Positions 32,159-43,120 of a DNA stretch of 64,000 bases are shown piece after piece; the stretch's first letter is position 1; the number at the start of each line of letters is the position of its first letter. The DNA is taken from positions 30,603,278-30,667,277 of the forward strand of contig OY987302.1 of assembly GCA_963920635.1 (NCBI GenBank). Direction: 5' to 3'. A program made the position numbers and the translations under genes. Below the pieces are notes generated by a model. It made no database searches. It was given only the letters and a program-made list of their open reading frames with translations, and was not told where the DNA came from. This stretch comes from Pseudeuparius sepicola (Eukaryota > Arthropoda > Insecta > Coleoptera > Anthribidae).

Positions 32159-34997
32159 GAAAAAACTATGTAAACTTACAGCACAAAATAACTCTAAACA
32201 GTTTAATTTTTTACATCAGAATCTACAATCCATTTCAACAAGCATTGCAGAGGTGCAGGCACTGCTGAATGACATTGGGACATGCCACGTTTTGTGCTTC
32301 TCCGAACATTGGCAGGATGATGTCGCTCTACCTTTGTACTGCATTGATGGGTTTCAACTCGCGGCATCATACTCAAGAAACCGTGGTGAGCATGGAGGTA
32401 CTGCAATTTTTGTTTCAAATTCTATATCTTGGAAACCACATCCTGACTTATGTCAGCTCTCGGAAAAGCTGCACTTCGAATGCAGTGCAGTTGAATGTGC
32501 CGTGGATGGTCGGTCTTGTGTGGTGGTGTGCATTTATCGTACTCCTTTGGTGTCCGCGGAGGTCTTGCTGGAGAGAATTGATACTTTGTTGGACTGTTTG
32601 TTCAGTGAATCAAAACTCAGTGTTATAACGGGAGATTTTAATATTGATTTTACGTCTGGCAGCAGAGAGAGGGAGTGCTTAGTGGAGATTTTTGAATCCT
32701 ATGGCTTTCAAATGACAGTTAAGAATTATACCCGGGTGACTGAAACTAGTTCTAAAATCTTGGATTATGTTGTCACCAACATTTCCGAGGGTCATGCCAC
32801 TCGAGTCATTCCCTCCCTGGGGTCAGACCATGAGGCTCAGCTATTTAGTTTTAGTTTTACAGCCCGGACTGATCAGCCTCAATTCATAATGTCTAGATCT
32901 TATACTGAAAAAAACATAACTAAATTTATAGATCATTTAGCATCCACTGATTGGTCTGAGATTTTTAACTCTGATACAGTTGACAGTAAGATGGATATTT
33001 TCCTTAATATTCTAAACACTTCCTTCTTGAATTGTTTTCCACTGGTGAAGTGCAAAGTCAGGAAAAGTAACAAGTCCGGCTGGATCTCCAAAGAGCTTGT
33101 TGATTTTAGAGAACATCTTAAATTGATCGAAACTATAGCACATGTAGATCCACTCTTTAAACCTGTAATCCAGGAGATGAAAGTAAAATATAGTAACAAG
33201 TTGCAGGAGGCCAAAAAAGCTTTCTTTCAAAACATAATCTGCAGATCTCCTAACAAATCAAAATGCATGTGGAATCTTGTCAACTCAACAATTGGCAAAA
33301 CAAGGAATAATAAGCTACCAGAGACCAGCAATCTTTTGGAGAAGGCTAACGACTTTAATAATTTCTTTGTTAATTCAATACCTACTTTGATCAATCAGGC
33401 TGGTTGCAGTGCGAATGTTAAGGATAACTCTCCCTCAGATTCCACTAGAGGGGATTCTTTCTTTATACATGCTACCTCCAGGCAGGAGATCTGCGATGTT
33501 GTGAGTAGATTCTCATCCAAGAATTTGAGTGGTTTCGATGGTGTTTCTACTCGTCTATTGAGGAGAACCATCAATGTACTTTCAGTTCCTCTTGAGGATA
33601 TATTCAATGCCTCTTTCTCCTTTGGAATTTTTCCAGAACGTCTTAAATTTGCAGTGGTCATTCCTCTATATAAAAAAGGGGATGTGAATGAAATCGGAAA
33701 CTATCGCCCAGTCAGTATGTTATCTGTGTTTGCTAAAGTGCTGGAGAGACTACTATACAACAGGGTTGTTTCTTTTCTCGACAAGTTCAACTTCTTTGAC
33801 GGGTTCCAGTATGGATTTCTCAAAAAGAAAAGCACATCCACAGCTCTTTTTACAGTTCTGCAGGGAGTGTTGGACGCTTTGGATAGATGCGACATTGCCT
33901 GTAGAGTCATGCTCGATTTGTCCAAGGCTTTCGACACCCTTAACCACTCTGGTCTATTAGGTAGACTGAGTGACATTGGATTTAGGAGGGTTAGTCAGGA
34001 TTGGTTTTCGTCCTACTTGCGGAACAGGTCTCAACAGGTATGTTTATTGGCAAATAACCAGTATTTTGAATCTGATATCTTGAGACTAGAACATGGAGTA
34101 CCTCAGAGAAGTGTTCTAGGACCACTCCTCTTTATAATCTACCTGAATGAACTTGCCTCTGTGATTAGAGATCAAAACACTCAAATTATAAATTATGCCG
34201 ATGATACGACTATCATCTTTACAGGGCAAAAAATACAAGATGCGAATTCACTTGTTAATAACAAACTGGAGACAGCAAAGGTTTGGTTTTCCAATAATCA
34301 ACTTGTACTTAATGAGTCCAAATCCAGCTGTATTGTATTTAGGACTCACAACTCTTCAGTGAAGGTGCCTATATCAGATGGATGGAGCATCGCTGCAGTA
34401 TCTCATACAAAGCTGCTTGGTGTTATAATTGAGGCAAATTGCAAATGGTCTCTTCATGTGGCGGAGGTGGAGAAGAAGTTGAGTCGTGTTTGCTATGCGT
34501 TAAGAATCCTGTCAAAGACCTTTGATTCGTCAACATTGCGGACAGTTTATTTCGCCAATTTTTATAGTGTTCTGAAATATGGCATTGAGTTCTGGGGCGG
34601 ATCACCAGATATCAGGAAGGTCTTTGTCTGTCAAAAGAGAGCTCTGAGGATTGTTTTTGACAGAGGAGTACATGATTCATGCAGGGGTCTTTTTCGAGAT
34701 AATGGCATTCTCACTGCTCCAGGCATTTACATTTTCGCTTGCCTGATGCTGCTTCATTCAAACAGGTCTCAGTTTCGGTCCTCCCTCTTTACGCATGGGT
34801 ATGCTACTAGGCACAAAACAAATTTTGTTGTGCCTCAGCACCACCTTAGTCTCACCGAGCGTGGTCCATATTATGCTGCGGTGAGGTTTTTTAACCGTCT
34901 GCCTGCAAATATCAAGCACAACACCAGTGCTTCACAGTTCAGGAGGGAGGTGATCAAGCACTTGTGTAGAAATTTCGGTGAAAGATCGATTTTTTGA
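32067..34997 (+). CDS. Non-LTR retrotransposon ORF2: AP endonuclease plus reverse transcriptase
   Basis: An uninterrupted frame of about 970 codons. Numbered from 32091, the AP-endonuclease domain covers residues 38-255 (LHQNLQSI, FSEHW, ITGDFNID, SDHEAQ). The reverse transcriptase covers about 475-760: SGFDGVS, PLYKKGD, NYRPVSML, LDLSKAFDT and YADDT (702). The C-terminal region continues to 968 with KYGIEFWG. It belongs to the CR1/Jockey group. It nicks the target and copies its own RNA there. Two oddities stand out. RT motif B reads GVPQRSVLGP, with Arg673 where the family has Gly. No ATG precedes the endonuclease domain (first Met codon near 32709), so expression would need coupling to ORF1. 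It is the least damaged TE protein in the window. Confidence 0.9.
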   Translation: MLRNLTFFVQPVTKSNSTNQLHPANLLPLRRKKLCKLTAQNNSKQFNFLHQNLQSISTSIAEVQALLNDIGTCHVLCFSEHWQDDVALPLYCIDGFQLAASYSRNRGEHGGTAIFVSNSISWKPHPDLCQLSEKLHFECSAVECAVDGRSCVVVCIYRTPLVSAEVLLERIDTLLDCLFSESKLSVITGDFNIDFTSGSRERECLVEIFESYGFQMTVKNYTRVTETSSKILDYVVTNISEGHATRVIPSLGSDHEAQLFSFSFTARTDQPQFIMSRSYTEKNITKFIDHLASTDWSEIFNSDTVDSKMDIFLNILNTSFLNCFPLVKCKVRKSNKSGWISKELVDFREHLKLIETIAHVDPLFKPVIQEMKVKYSNKLQEAKKAFFQNIICRSPNKSKCMWNLVNSTIGKTRNNKLPETSNLLEKANDFNNFFVNSIPTLINQAGCSANVKDNSPSDSTRGDSFFIHATSRQEICDVVSRFSSKNLSGFDGVSTRLLRRTINVLSVPLEDIFNASFSFGIFPERLKFAVVIPLYKKGDVNEIGNYRPVSMLSVFAKVLERLLYNRVVSFLDKFNFFDGFQYGFLKKKSTSTALFTVLQGVLDALDRCDIACRVMLDLSKAFDTLNHSGLLGRLSDIGFRRVSQDWFSSYLRNRSQQVCLLANNQYFESDILRLEHGVPQRSVLGPLLFIIYLNELASVIRDQNTQIINYADDTTIIFTGQKIQDANSLVNNKLETAKVWFSNNQLVLNESKSSCIVFRTHNSSVKVPISDGWSIAAVSHTKLLGVIIEANCKWSLHVAEVEKKLSRVCYALRILSKTFDSSTLRTVYFANFYSVLKYGIEFWGGSPDIRKVFVCQKRALRIVFDRGVHDSCRGLFRDNGILTAPGIYIFACLMLLHSNRSQFRSSLFTHGYATRHKTNFVVPQHHLSLTERGPYYAAVRFFNRLPANIKHNTSASQFRREVIKHLCRNFGERSIF

Positions 34998-35130
34998 TTT
35001 TTTTTTATTTTTTAAAATAAAAAGCGCACTTTTTCAACCTGCGGACTTTTAAATAACAGTGTGTTTGAAGGTGTTTCAAAAGGTTTTATTCAAATCCATG
35101 ACTTCCCTAATTAACACCATTTTTCGTCTA
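34998..35130. other. Element 3' end and junction
   Basis: A T/A-rich stretch with aaaataaaaa behind the ORF2 stop, then sequence leading into the BEL gag. The exact 3' end of the non-LTR element is not marked by a clear tail. Confidence 0.4.
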
Positions 35131-35132
35131 CG

Positions 35133-36470
35133 TTGACTCCACTACAAGGGCGCTCAGAAAGGAACTATCAGTGTTTCCATTGCAAGGGTAAACATTCTAT
35201 TTTCAAATGTTCCGATTTTTTAGCACTTTCAACAGCAGATAGAAAGGTCAAGGTTGTTAGTTTGCAATTATGTTTGAACAGTTTCAGAAAGGGTCATGAG
35301 GCGGAGTCATGCCAGTTAGGTACTTGTAAAGTTTGCAAGGACAAACACAACACATTACTCCACCCAAACATCCAATACAAGAACCCACCAGCTTCACGGG
35401 AAGCTGCGATTACTCAGTGTAACGTTGCAATGCAAAACAAGGGATTACTGGCAACAGCATGCATTTATGTTACAGACATCCATGGCAACAAAATCAGTTG
35501 TAGGGCAGTCATTGACAACGGTTCAATGTCAAACTTTGTATCTGAAGGTTTTGTACGAAAATTAGGAATCAGCACTGAACAAGACTCAGGTGTGGTTTTA
35601 GGTGTAGCCAATTCTCAGGCAAATGTCTCGAATTCATGTACGGTAGAAATACGGTCGAGATGGTGCAATTTTGCAACAAAGGTATCTGCCATTATTTTAC
35701 CGTAGGTGACGAACGCCTTGCCAGATTCATCCTTTGAGGCACTGCAGCTACGCGTTCCCTGTCATTTGAGATTGGCTGATCCTGATCTTTCCCAAACAGG
35801 TGATGTGGACATACTTCTAGGTGTTGTGGTGTACAATGAGATTGTACGCCCTGGTAGAGTCAAATTGGGTAACAAAATGCCAGTTGCTCACAATACAGTT
35901 CTAGGATGGATCATTTCAGGTTCATTGGGCAATATTAATTTTTCCGATAGCAAAACAGTATCTTGTCATTTCTTGCAAGGCATCGAAGTTCAAGACCAAT
36001 TAGCTAAATTCCGGGAAATTGAGGGAGTGGACAGTACACCCATTCTCTCCGAGGAGGAACAGCTTGTTGAGACTCATTTCGCTTCAACATTCAAACATGA
36101 TTCCCTTGGCAGATTTACGGTTTCCATTCCTCTCAAGGATTCTCCTGAAAGGTTAGGTTCTTCAGCACAGCGTGCTGTTATGCAGTTAAGTTTAGAGAAA
36201 AATTTTTTGTCTAACTCGAAATTGAGATCCATGTACGTAGACTTCATGCAAGAGTATCAATCGTTGTCCCACATGTCGAAGTTTGAACCTAGCAATGATC
36301 AGGTCATGTATTATGCCCCACACTATGGTGTTCTCAAGGAGGAAAGTAGTACCACGAAATTACGTGTCGTATTTAATTGCTCCGCACCATCTTCATCCGG
36401 TGTATCATACAACAGTTTACAAATGTCCTACCATCCAAGAAGATTTGTTTTCTATTATTGTTCGATTTAG
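35133..36470 (+). pseudogene. BEL/Pao retrotransposon: gag zinc knuckle, protease, RT N-terminal part
   Basis: One frame interrupted by a single TAG at 35703-35705. At the start is a BEL-type zinc knuckle (CFHCKGKHSIFKC) and further Cys/His motifs. Next is an aspartic-protease region with VIDNGSMSNFVS, where the usual D-S/T-G reads D-N-G. After the TAG come LADPDLSQTGDVDILLG and HNTVLGWIISG, the linker and start of the RT, ending with RVVFNCSAPSS. The N-terminal gag and the 5' LTR are not in view, probably displaced by the non-LTR insertion upstream. A frameshift near 36415-36430 ends this ORF. Confidence 0.85.
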
Positions 36471-36960
36471 GCAACATGCTTTCGTAGTAACTGACGACGT
36501 TTCCAAAATATACACACAGGTGAATGTCAACGATTCATGTGAGCCTCTTCTATTAATTTGGTGGAGATCAAATCCTGAAGACAAGCTAACCACATTTTCC
36601 CTCAACACAGTGACCTATGGCACTGCCAGTACCCCATATTTTGCTACGAGATGTATTAAACAACTTGCTGTTGAAAGCGAGTCGTTATTTCCAATGTTTC
36701 TATGTCGACGATCTTTTAACACGTTCACAGTCAGTAGCTGACACTGTACAGTTGAGTCAACAAATTGAATCCATTTTGAGGTCCGGCTGTTTCGAGTTAC
36801 GAAAATGGCACTCCAATAGTCATGACGTTTTATCAGCCATGGAACCAAATCATTCGGCAACTGAACATCTTTATTTCGGTCCCCCAGAAAACACCAACAC
36901 GTTAGGTCTGTTCTGGTAAAGCACTGAAGATGTTTTCTTTTTTGTCATACATGTAACAAA
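36420..36960 (+). pseudogene. BEL/Pao reverse transcriptase palm, frameshifted
   Basis: Continues the RT in two further frames. 36420-36690 holds VRFRQHAFVVTDDVSK (first catalytic Asp region). After another shift, 36690-36919 holds FYVDDLLTRS, the catalytic YVDD box, and GCFELRKWHSN. A stop at 36917-36919 follows TLGLFW. The segment is cut at 36974 by the inserted satellite block and resumes at 38161. Confidence 0.85.
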
Positions 36961-36974
36961 CAAGAACAGGGTTG

Positions 36975-38147
36975 CATAGATCAAAGTTTTCTCCTTTACC
37001 AACGTAACGTCAAAGATACTGCTATCTTTGTTGGGACATGTCCTGACATGCTGCAGGCACAATGATCCCAGCCAGCCCATTACCGGTTTCATCCTCTTTG
37101 GGAATCATCAGATGGACGTAGGCAAAATCCGGAGTGCAGATGGATTCAAAAGATAGAACCGACAGAAACAACTACTCCGAGGGCTAATACCCCTACCGGC
37201 ATTGAACTACAGCCCATTACCGGTTTCATCCTCTTTGGGAATCATCAGATGGACGTAGGCAAAATCCGGAGTGCAGATGGATTCAAAAGATAGAACCGAC
37301 AGAAACAACTACTCCGAGGGCTAATACCCCTACCAGCATTGAACTACACCATTGATTCTCGATTTTCGTTGGGAATAAACATTGCATAGATCAAAGTTTT
37401 CTCTTTTTTTTTCTCATTGTGCCTGCAGCATGTCAGGACATGTCCCAACAAAGATAGCAGTATCTTTGACGTTACGTTGATAAAGGAGAAAACTTTGATC
37501 TATGCAATGTTTATTCCCAACGAAAATCGAGAATCAATGGTGTAGTTCAATGCCGGTAGGGGTATTAGCCCTCGGAGTAGTTGTTTCTGTCGGTTCTATC
37601 TTTTGAATCCATCTGCACTCCGGATTTTGCCTACGTCCATCTGATGATTCCCAAAGAGGATGAAACCGGTAATGGGCTGGCTGGGATCATTGTGCCTGCA
37701 GCATGTCAGGACATGTCCCAACAAAGATAGCAGTATCTTTGACGTTACGTTGGTAAAGGAGAAAACTTTGATCTATGCAATGTTTATTCCCAACGAAAAT
37801 CGAGAATCAATGGTGTAGTTCAATGCCGGTAGGGGTATTAGCCCTCGGAGTAGTTGTTTCTGTCGGTTCTATCTTTTGAATCCATCTGCACTCCGGATTT
37901 TGCCTATGTCCATCTGATGATTCCCAAAGAGGATGAAACCGGTAATGGGCTGGCTGGGATCATTGTGCCTGCAGCATGTCAGGACATGTCCCAACAAAGA
38001 TATCAGTATCTTTGACGTTACGTTGGTAAAGGAGAAAACTTTGATCTTGCAATGTTTATTCCCAACGAAAATCGAGAATCAATGGTGTAGTTCAATGCCG
38101 GTAGGGGTATTAGCCCTCGGAGTAGTTGTTTCTGTCGGTTCTATCTT
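36975..38147. repeat. Inserted inverted satellite block (273-bp units)
   Basis: The unit contains cattgtgcctgcagcatgtc, ttgacgttacgttg, caatgccggtaggggtatta and aatccatctgcactccgg. In minus orientation two partial units occupy 36975-37403. After a T-rich centre (37404-37413) three units in plus orientation start at 37414, 37688 and 37961, so the period is 273-274 bp. The copies are nearly identical. The block interrupts the BEL RT and is flanked by the 13-bp direct repeat aagaacagggttg (36962-36974 and 38148-38160). ORFs inside are satellite shadows. Confidence 0.85.
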
Positions 38148-38160
38148 AAGAACAGGGTTG

Positions 38161-38401
38161 TCACCAAAAGAACCATGCTTTCGGATATTGCCAGAATGTT
38201 CGATCCTCTTGGGCTCATTAGTCCAGTAGTCATTCAGGCTAAAATCATTCTTCAATCTTTGTGGAAGTTGAAATTTTCCTGGGACCAAGAGGTGCCATCA
38301 GATTTGTCATCAAGTTGGTTACACTTTAAGGGTGAATTGCCATGTTTAAACATGTTGAAGTTTCCAAGACATGTGATTTGCTCTGAGCCAACTAATGTTC
38401 A
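38161..38401 (+). pseudogene. BEL/Pao RT-RNase H linker
   Basis: The BEL frame resumes as TMLSDIARMFDPLGLISP, a BEL hallmark after the RT, followed by SLWKLKFSWDQEVP and up to EPTNVQ. It is then cut by a non-LTR insertion. The continuation GFSDA is at 40456. Confidence 0.85.
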
Positions 38402-40449
38402 ACAAGCATGCCCCAGAAATGAGACCTTATTATAATCTTAAGAAAAAACAGCACAAGAAATTAATAATAGACACAAAAAAGCAATACTACCAAAATATAA
38501 TAATTAGGGCTGAAAATCCAAATAAAGCTGCATGGCAGGTAACAAATGAATTGTCAAATAGACCCCGAAAGATTACTGACAAAAATCTTGTTCTCAATAT
38601 AAATGACACCTATGAAGATGATGCACTTGTGGTGGCAAATGTGTGCAATACATTTTTCAGGGATGTGTCCTTAAATTTATTGAAGCAAATCGAACGTGGG
38701 GAGGTGTCCGAGAAAGGGAGAGACATGGAAGGTAGTTATGAACCTATGAAGCTGTGTCCTTTTACGGAACAGGAATTTTATGATTTAATTAGTAAGAGAC
38801 TTAGGAGTAAGCAGTCGTCTGGATCAGACGATGTTCCTTCTTTTCTCGTTAAGAAGGTGCTGCATGTTTTCGTCAAGCCTCTTTCCTATATAGCAAATTT
38901 ATCATTTTGTACTGGTAAGTTCCCTCAAAGCTTAAAGATAGGTAAAGTAATTCCCTTACATAAGAAAGGTGACACTCACAATATCGAAAATTATAGACCT
39001 GTTACTATACCATCAGTATTCTCAAAAATTCTGGAGTATTGTTTTTTGGAGAGATTGAATGGTCACTTGTGTTGCAACAATATATTGCCAGATTGTCAAC
39101 ATGGCTTTCGATGTGATCGTTCAACGAACACAACCGTGGATTCCCTGTATTCTCAGGTGGCGGAACAGATGGATGAAGGTAGGTGTCCTGCTGGGATATT
39201 TTGTGATCTCAGCAGGGCATTTGACTGTGTTAATCATGATATATTGGTGGAAAAGCTGAGTGAGTGTGGGATAAGGGACATGCCTCTTGCTTGGATTAAT
39301 TCATTTTTGCGGAATAGACAGCAATATGTTTCACTTAGAAATACAGATTCCAATGGAGTGACGTATGTCAATTCTGAACGAATTATGGTTGATATGGGGG
39401 TCCCTCAGGGATCGGTATTAGGCCCGGTTCTTTTCTCATTATATATGAGGGGACTGGAGTCGGTGGCTCCCGGGGCATCATTTACTCTGTATGCTGATGA
39501 CACCTCTGTAGTGGTTAGTGAGGGCTCTTTTGACAGTTTGCAACAAGCATGTGGCAGCACAGTTGAACAAATAAATACTTGGTTTAATTTACATTCCTTG
39601 TTCCTAAATGTGACCAAGACACATATTATGGTCTTTCACAACAGACAAAGGGAGATCTTAGATTTTCATATACCTGTGGGGAACACACAGATTAGTAGTA
39701 ACTGTCCTGAGATAAAATTTCTGGGACTTTGCGTGGATAGGCACCTTAAGTGGAGTCATCACTGTAATTATCTAAGAACCAAATTGAATTCTCTTAACTA
39801 TTTATTAAAGAATTTGAGAACAGTACTAACATTGGAACAGTTGATAGTTTTTTATTATGCGCACATAGAGTCGAGGCTTAGATATGGTATTTGCTTCTGG
39901 GGGTGGGCAACAGACACCAGGTACATATGTAAAGCTCAGAAACAAATAATAAGATGTATTGCACATGTGCCCACATCACATAGTTGCAAATCTCTTTTTA
40001 GAAGATTCAATATTCTCACTTTGCCGAGCTTATATATTTTGGAGATGTCACTTTATGTTTTTAAAAATAAAAGTAAATTTCTACGAGTACTAAGTGTACA
40101 TGGTCGCAACACTAGACAATCTAGAAATTTTTATGTTCCTGGCTCAAAGGGGTTGGTAGCTTTCAAGTCACCGAATCGTATTGGCTAAAAGAAATCGAAA
40201 CATATGGCTTGTTCAGAAAATGTGTTAGGAGGTTTTTAATTGATAGATGTTTTTATACTGTTGATGAATTTTTTGAGCATCATATGTTTTAATCTGTTGT
40301 GTTGTCATATATTTTAATCTGTCGTGGTGTCATTTACGTAGGTTAGTTAGTTTGTAAGTAATTTTAATTTTACAATTAGGCTTAAGACGACTCCTATACA
40401 TCATTAATGTCAAAAAGAAAAATAAAGATTATTATTATTATTATTATTA
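38402..40449 (+). mobile_element. 5'-truncated non-LTR retrotransposon (RT ORF) inside BEL
   Basis: An ORF to 40188 (about 595 codons) encodes a CR1/Jockey-type RT with its thumb: SGSDDVPSFLVKK, IPLHKKGD, NYRPVTIPS, FCDLSRAFD, GVPQGSVLGP, LYADDTSVVV and IKFLGLCVDRHLKWS. All catalytic residues are kept. The endonuclease is missing, so the copy is 5'-truncated. The end of the protein is frameshifted near 40160-40190, and the true tail reads on in another frame to about 40292. The 3' end is aataaagattattattatta…, an (ATT)n tail ending at 40449. BEL sequence is interrupted precisely (…aatgttcaa / aactacatgg), with at most a 2-3 base target duplication. Confidence 0.88.
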
Positions 40450-41140
40450 ACTACATGGTTTCTCAGACGCTTTACAGCAAGCCTATGGAGCACGTATTTA
40501 CATTCGCTCTACTAACCTTGATGGTAATGTACATGTTAAACTTCTTTGCTCGAAAACAAATGTAGCTCCACTGAAGCATTCCACGATTGGAGCTCTGTGC
40601 AGCTTTGCTTCTTGCACAACTGTGCGCCAAGGTTCTACGTGCTATGACAATTAAATTCGATGTAATTTATTTATCGAGCAAATCAACTATCGTTCTTGCT
40701 TGGATAAGGTCTTCTGCGCATATCTTACAGACATTTGTTGACAACGAGGTTGCGGACATTCAAAGAATCACTGACCAAGAGAGCTGGAGGTTTGTTCCCA
40801 CAGAGTCCAATCCAGCCGAGGATTATTTCCATGGCCCCTGCAATCCTCAAATTTGTAGTTTTGTGGCCCTCCATGGCTTGTCCATGGCCATGAAAAATGG
40901 CCTGAAGATGTATCTCGTAATTTCAAGAAATCGGATGAGCTTCCTGAGTTACGCAAAACAACCAAGTCTTACTTGCAGACAACAACGAAACAATTATTTC
41001 CATTTGAAAGATTTTCAACATTAACCTGAATCAAAAGAGTTACAGCTTTTGTCCTAAGGTTCATTCATAATACAAAGAATCCCAAGGATGTTCGTAGTGG
41101 ACCATTATCTCATGACGAACTCAAGGTTGCTATTGACACT
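40450..41140 (+). pseudogene. BEL/Pao RNase H region (broken)
   Basis: HGFSDALQQAYGARIY at 40452-40500 is the BEL RNase H start. A frameshift follows near 40590. The ORF 40587-41024 then carries MELCAALLLAQL, TFVDNEVADIQ and WRFVPTESNPAED, the end of the domain. Further shifts follow, since the remaining text to 41140 is split over frames. Confidence 0.8.
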
Positions 41141-42497
41141 TTGGTAAGACTGTCACAAAGGAAGTCATTTTCCCAAGAACTACACGACTTAGAAAATACT
41201 CAAACTAGAGCTAAATCTAGCAAACTGCTGTCATTAACCCCATTTCTAGAAAATCGCATCATCCTGGTAGGAGGTCTATTAAAGCATTCATCTTATCCAT
41301 TTCCCAGGAAACACTCTGCTGTGTTATCTTCCAAACATCATCTGACGGAGTTGATTTTTAAGCATCTGCACGCCAAACTATTCCATTGTGGTGTCCAGTC
41401 ATTATTGGGTGCCATAAGAGAGAATTACTGGCTAGTCGCGGGCAAATCTCTTGCAAAACGAATTAATAAGTCGTGCAGTGTCTGCTTCAGATTCAAACCT
41501 CCCAATTATGCTCCACTCATGGGAAATCTTCCTGCAGCGCGTATCAATCCAACTCTCCTCTTTGTTGAAACAGGTGTGGACTACACGGGTCCATTTTTTA
41601 TAAAAAATTGCAAGGGGCGGGATTCCAAAACAAACAATTGTTATCTGTGTCTTTTTATCTGTCTATCTACAAAGGCCATCCACCTGAAGCTAGTCACTGA
41701 TTTAAGCACTGACGGTTTTCTAAAGGCTTTTTTACGATTTATCACTCGGCGTGGTCGACCACTGAACATGTTCGGTGATAACAGAAGGAATTTTGTAGGA
41801 GCACATAACAAACTTAGGGAACTCGGTTTATTTCTCATGGCTAATCATAGTGAGTTGGCAGGTCATTTGGAATCACAAAGTGAAGTTAAATGGCATTTCA
41901 TAGCCGCTTATTCACCCCACCAAGGCGGGCTCTGGGAGGCAGGTGTTAAGTCTGCGAAGCATCATATCAAACGTGTTCTGTCTAACGCATCACTCACGTA
42001 TGAAGGTTTCGCTACCGTGTTGACACAAATAGAGGGTATTCTTAACAGCCGACCGTTGACACCGCTGTCTGAAGACGCAAATGATTTGGAGGCGTTAACT
42101 CCAGCGCATTTTTTGTTAGGGCGTTCTTTAAATTCAATAGCTTATTCCAACCTGGACCGCCTGCCGACAAACAGACTTAGTCACTATGAACAATTGGAAC
42201 AATTGCGACAGCATTTGTAGGCCAGATGGTCTGGCGAATATGTTGCACAATTACAACAACGCACAAAATGGAAGGTTCAAATACCAAATCTCAGAGTCGG
42301 AACCATGGTCATTATCAAGGATGATAATGCTCCCCGCTCAAATTTCATCTCGGACGCATTGTAGCACTCCATCCTGATGATGGGGTTGTGAGTCATTTCA
42401 GCAAAGACATCTTCCGGCGTGCTAAAGTGAGCTGTAGTGATGTGATGTGCGTGTCAAGATTAGTGCCATCTAAATCCCATAATGGTGATCATTAGGT
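41141..42497 (+). pseudogene. BEL/Pao integrase (C-terminal frameshift)
   Basis: A 359-codon ORF. The H2C2 zinc-binding part is HLHAKLFHCGVQ with CSVCFRF (residues about 70-125). The DDE core has VDYTGPF, GDNRRNFVGAHN (family SDNGTNF, Asp kept) and GGLWEAGVK, so the DDE triad is present. LTPAHFLLGRS starts the C-terminal BEL domain. A frameshift near 42205-42220 moves the rest to another frame, readable to the stop at 42493-42495 (KSHNGDH). Its enzyme joins element cDNA to host DNA. Decayed but younger-looking than the RT part. Confidence 0.87.
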
Positions 42498-42611
42498 TAA
42501 ATTAGCATAAGGTCATGTATGCCAGAGCCTACAATAACCATGTTCATTAGCATTAAGTTATCTTAAGGTCATTGTACTCCATTGTTTCACTGTAGTTCAA
42601 GGCTGGGGGCA

Positions 42612-43074
42612 TATTCAGGCAAACTAATATTGTATATCAGGTTGCCTGCAGAACGCAACCCGAAGAATGTCGGTTCACATTTAAATTGGCGCCAACATGC
42701 GCACGCACCAGCCATCAAGAGTGCGGGCCGCCGCCGCCGCTTCCAGTTGCCATAGTTTCGCCGTGATCGCATGTCAACAAGACAGTAAAAATTATCATTA
42801 GTAGTATATTTTCAGTAGAAAAACACACCGATTGAGGTGAGGGCGACGTCGCGCGGGCCCTTTAGTTCCACCACCAATAAAAGGCAGTTCAGTCAATAAC
42901 CTTTCATGTTTTATTATTTCATTTTTAACATAAATACAGTCCGCATTTCATTAGAAGGAGAACACTTGCATGCCTCAGTTCATGGAGGCCTCTGACTCAG
43001 GTAATCTGTAGTGGAAAATTAAAAGAAATAAGATTCATCATCAGTCGTATTTCGAACATATAATTATCCCTACA
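42612..43074 (+). repeat. Probable BEL/Pao 3' LTR
   Basis: A purine-rich tract (aaggctgggggc, 42599-42610) precedes tattcaggcaaac, which would be a decayed TGTTCAGGC LTR start. A possible end is ccctaca at 43068-43074. An aataaa lies near 42886 and a GC-rich stretch at 42700-42760. There is no second LTR in the window to confirm the edges. Confidence 0.4.
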
Positions 43075-43120
43075 GTGACGTTTTAATTAGCACAAAATCA
43101 TTATATACCCCACATCCAAG

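Noticed and set aside
36975..38147. CRISPR-like array
   Set aside because: Contiguous 273-bp satellite units with no short repeat/spacer pattern, in eukaryotic DNA.
36871..38288. Several ORFs within the satellite block (for example beginning MKPVMGWLGSL)
   Set aside because: They recur with each 273-bp unit and share no protein family; shadows of the repeat.
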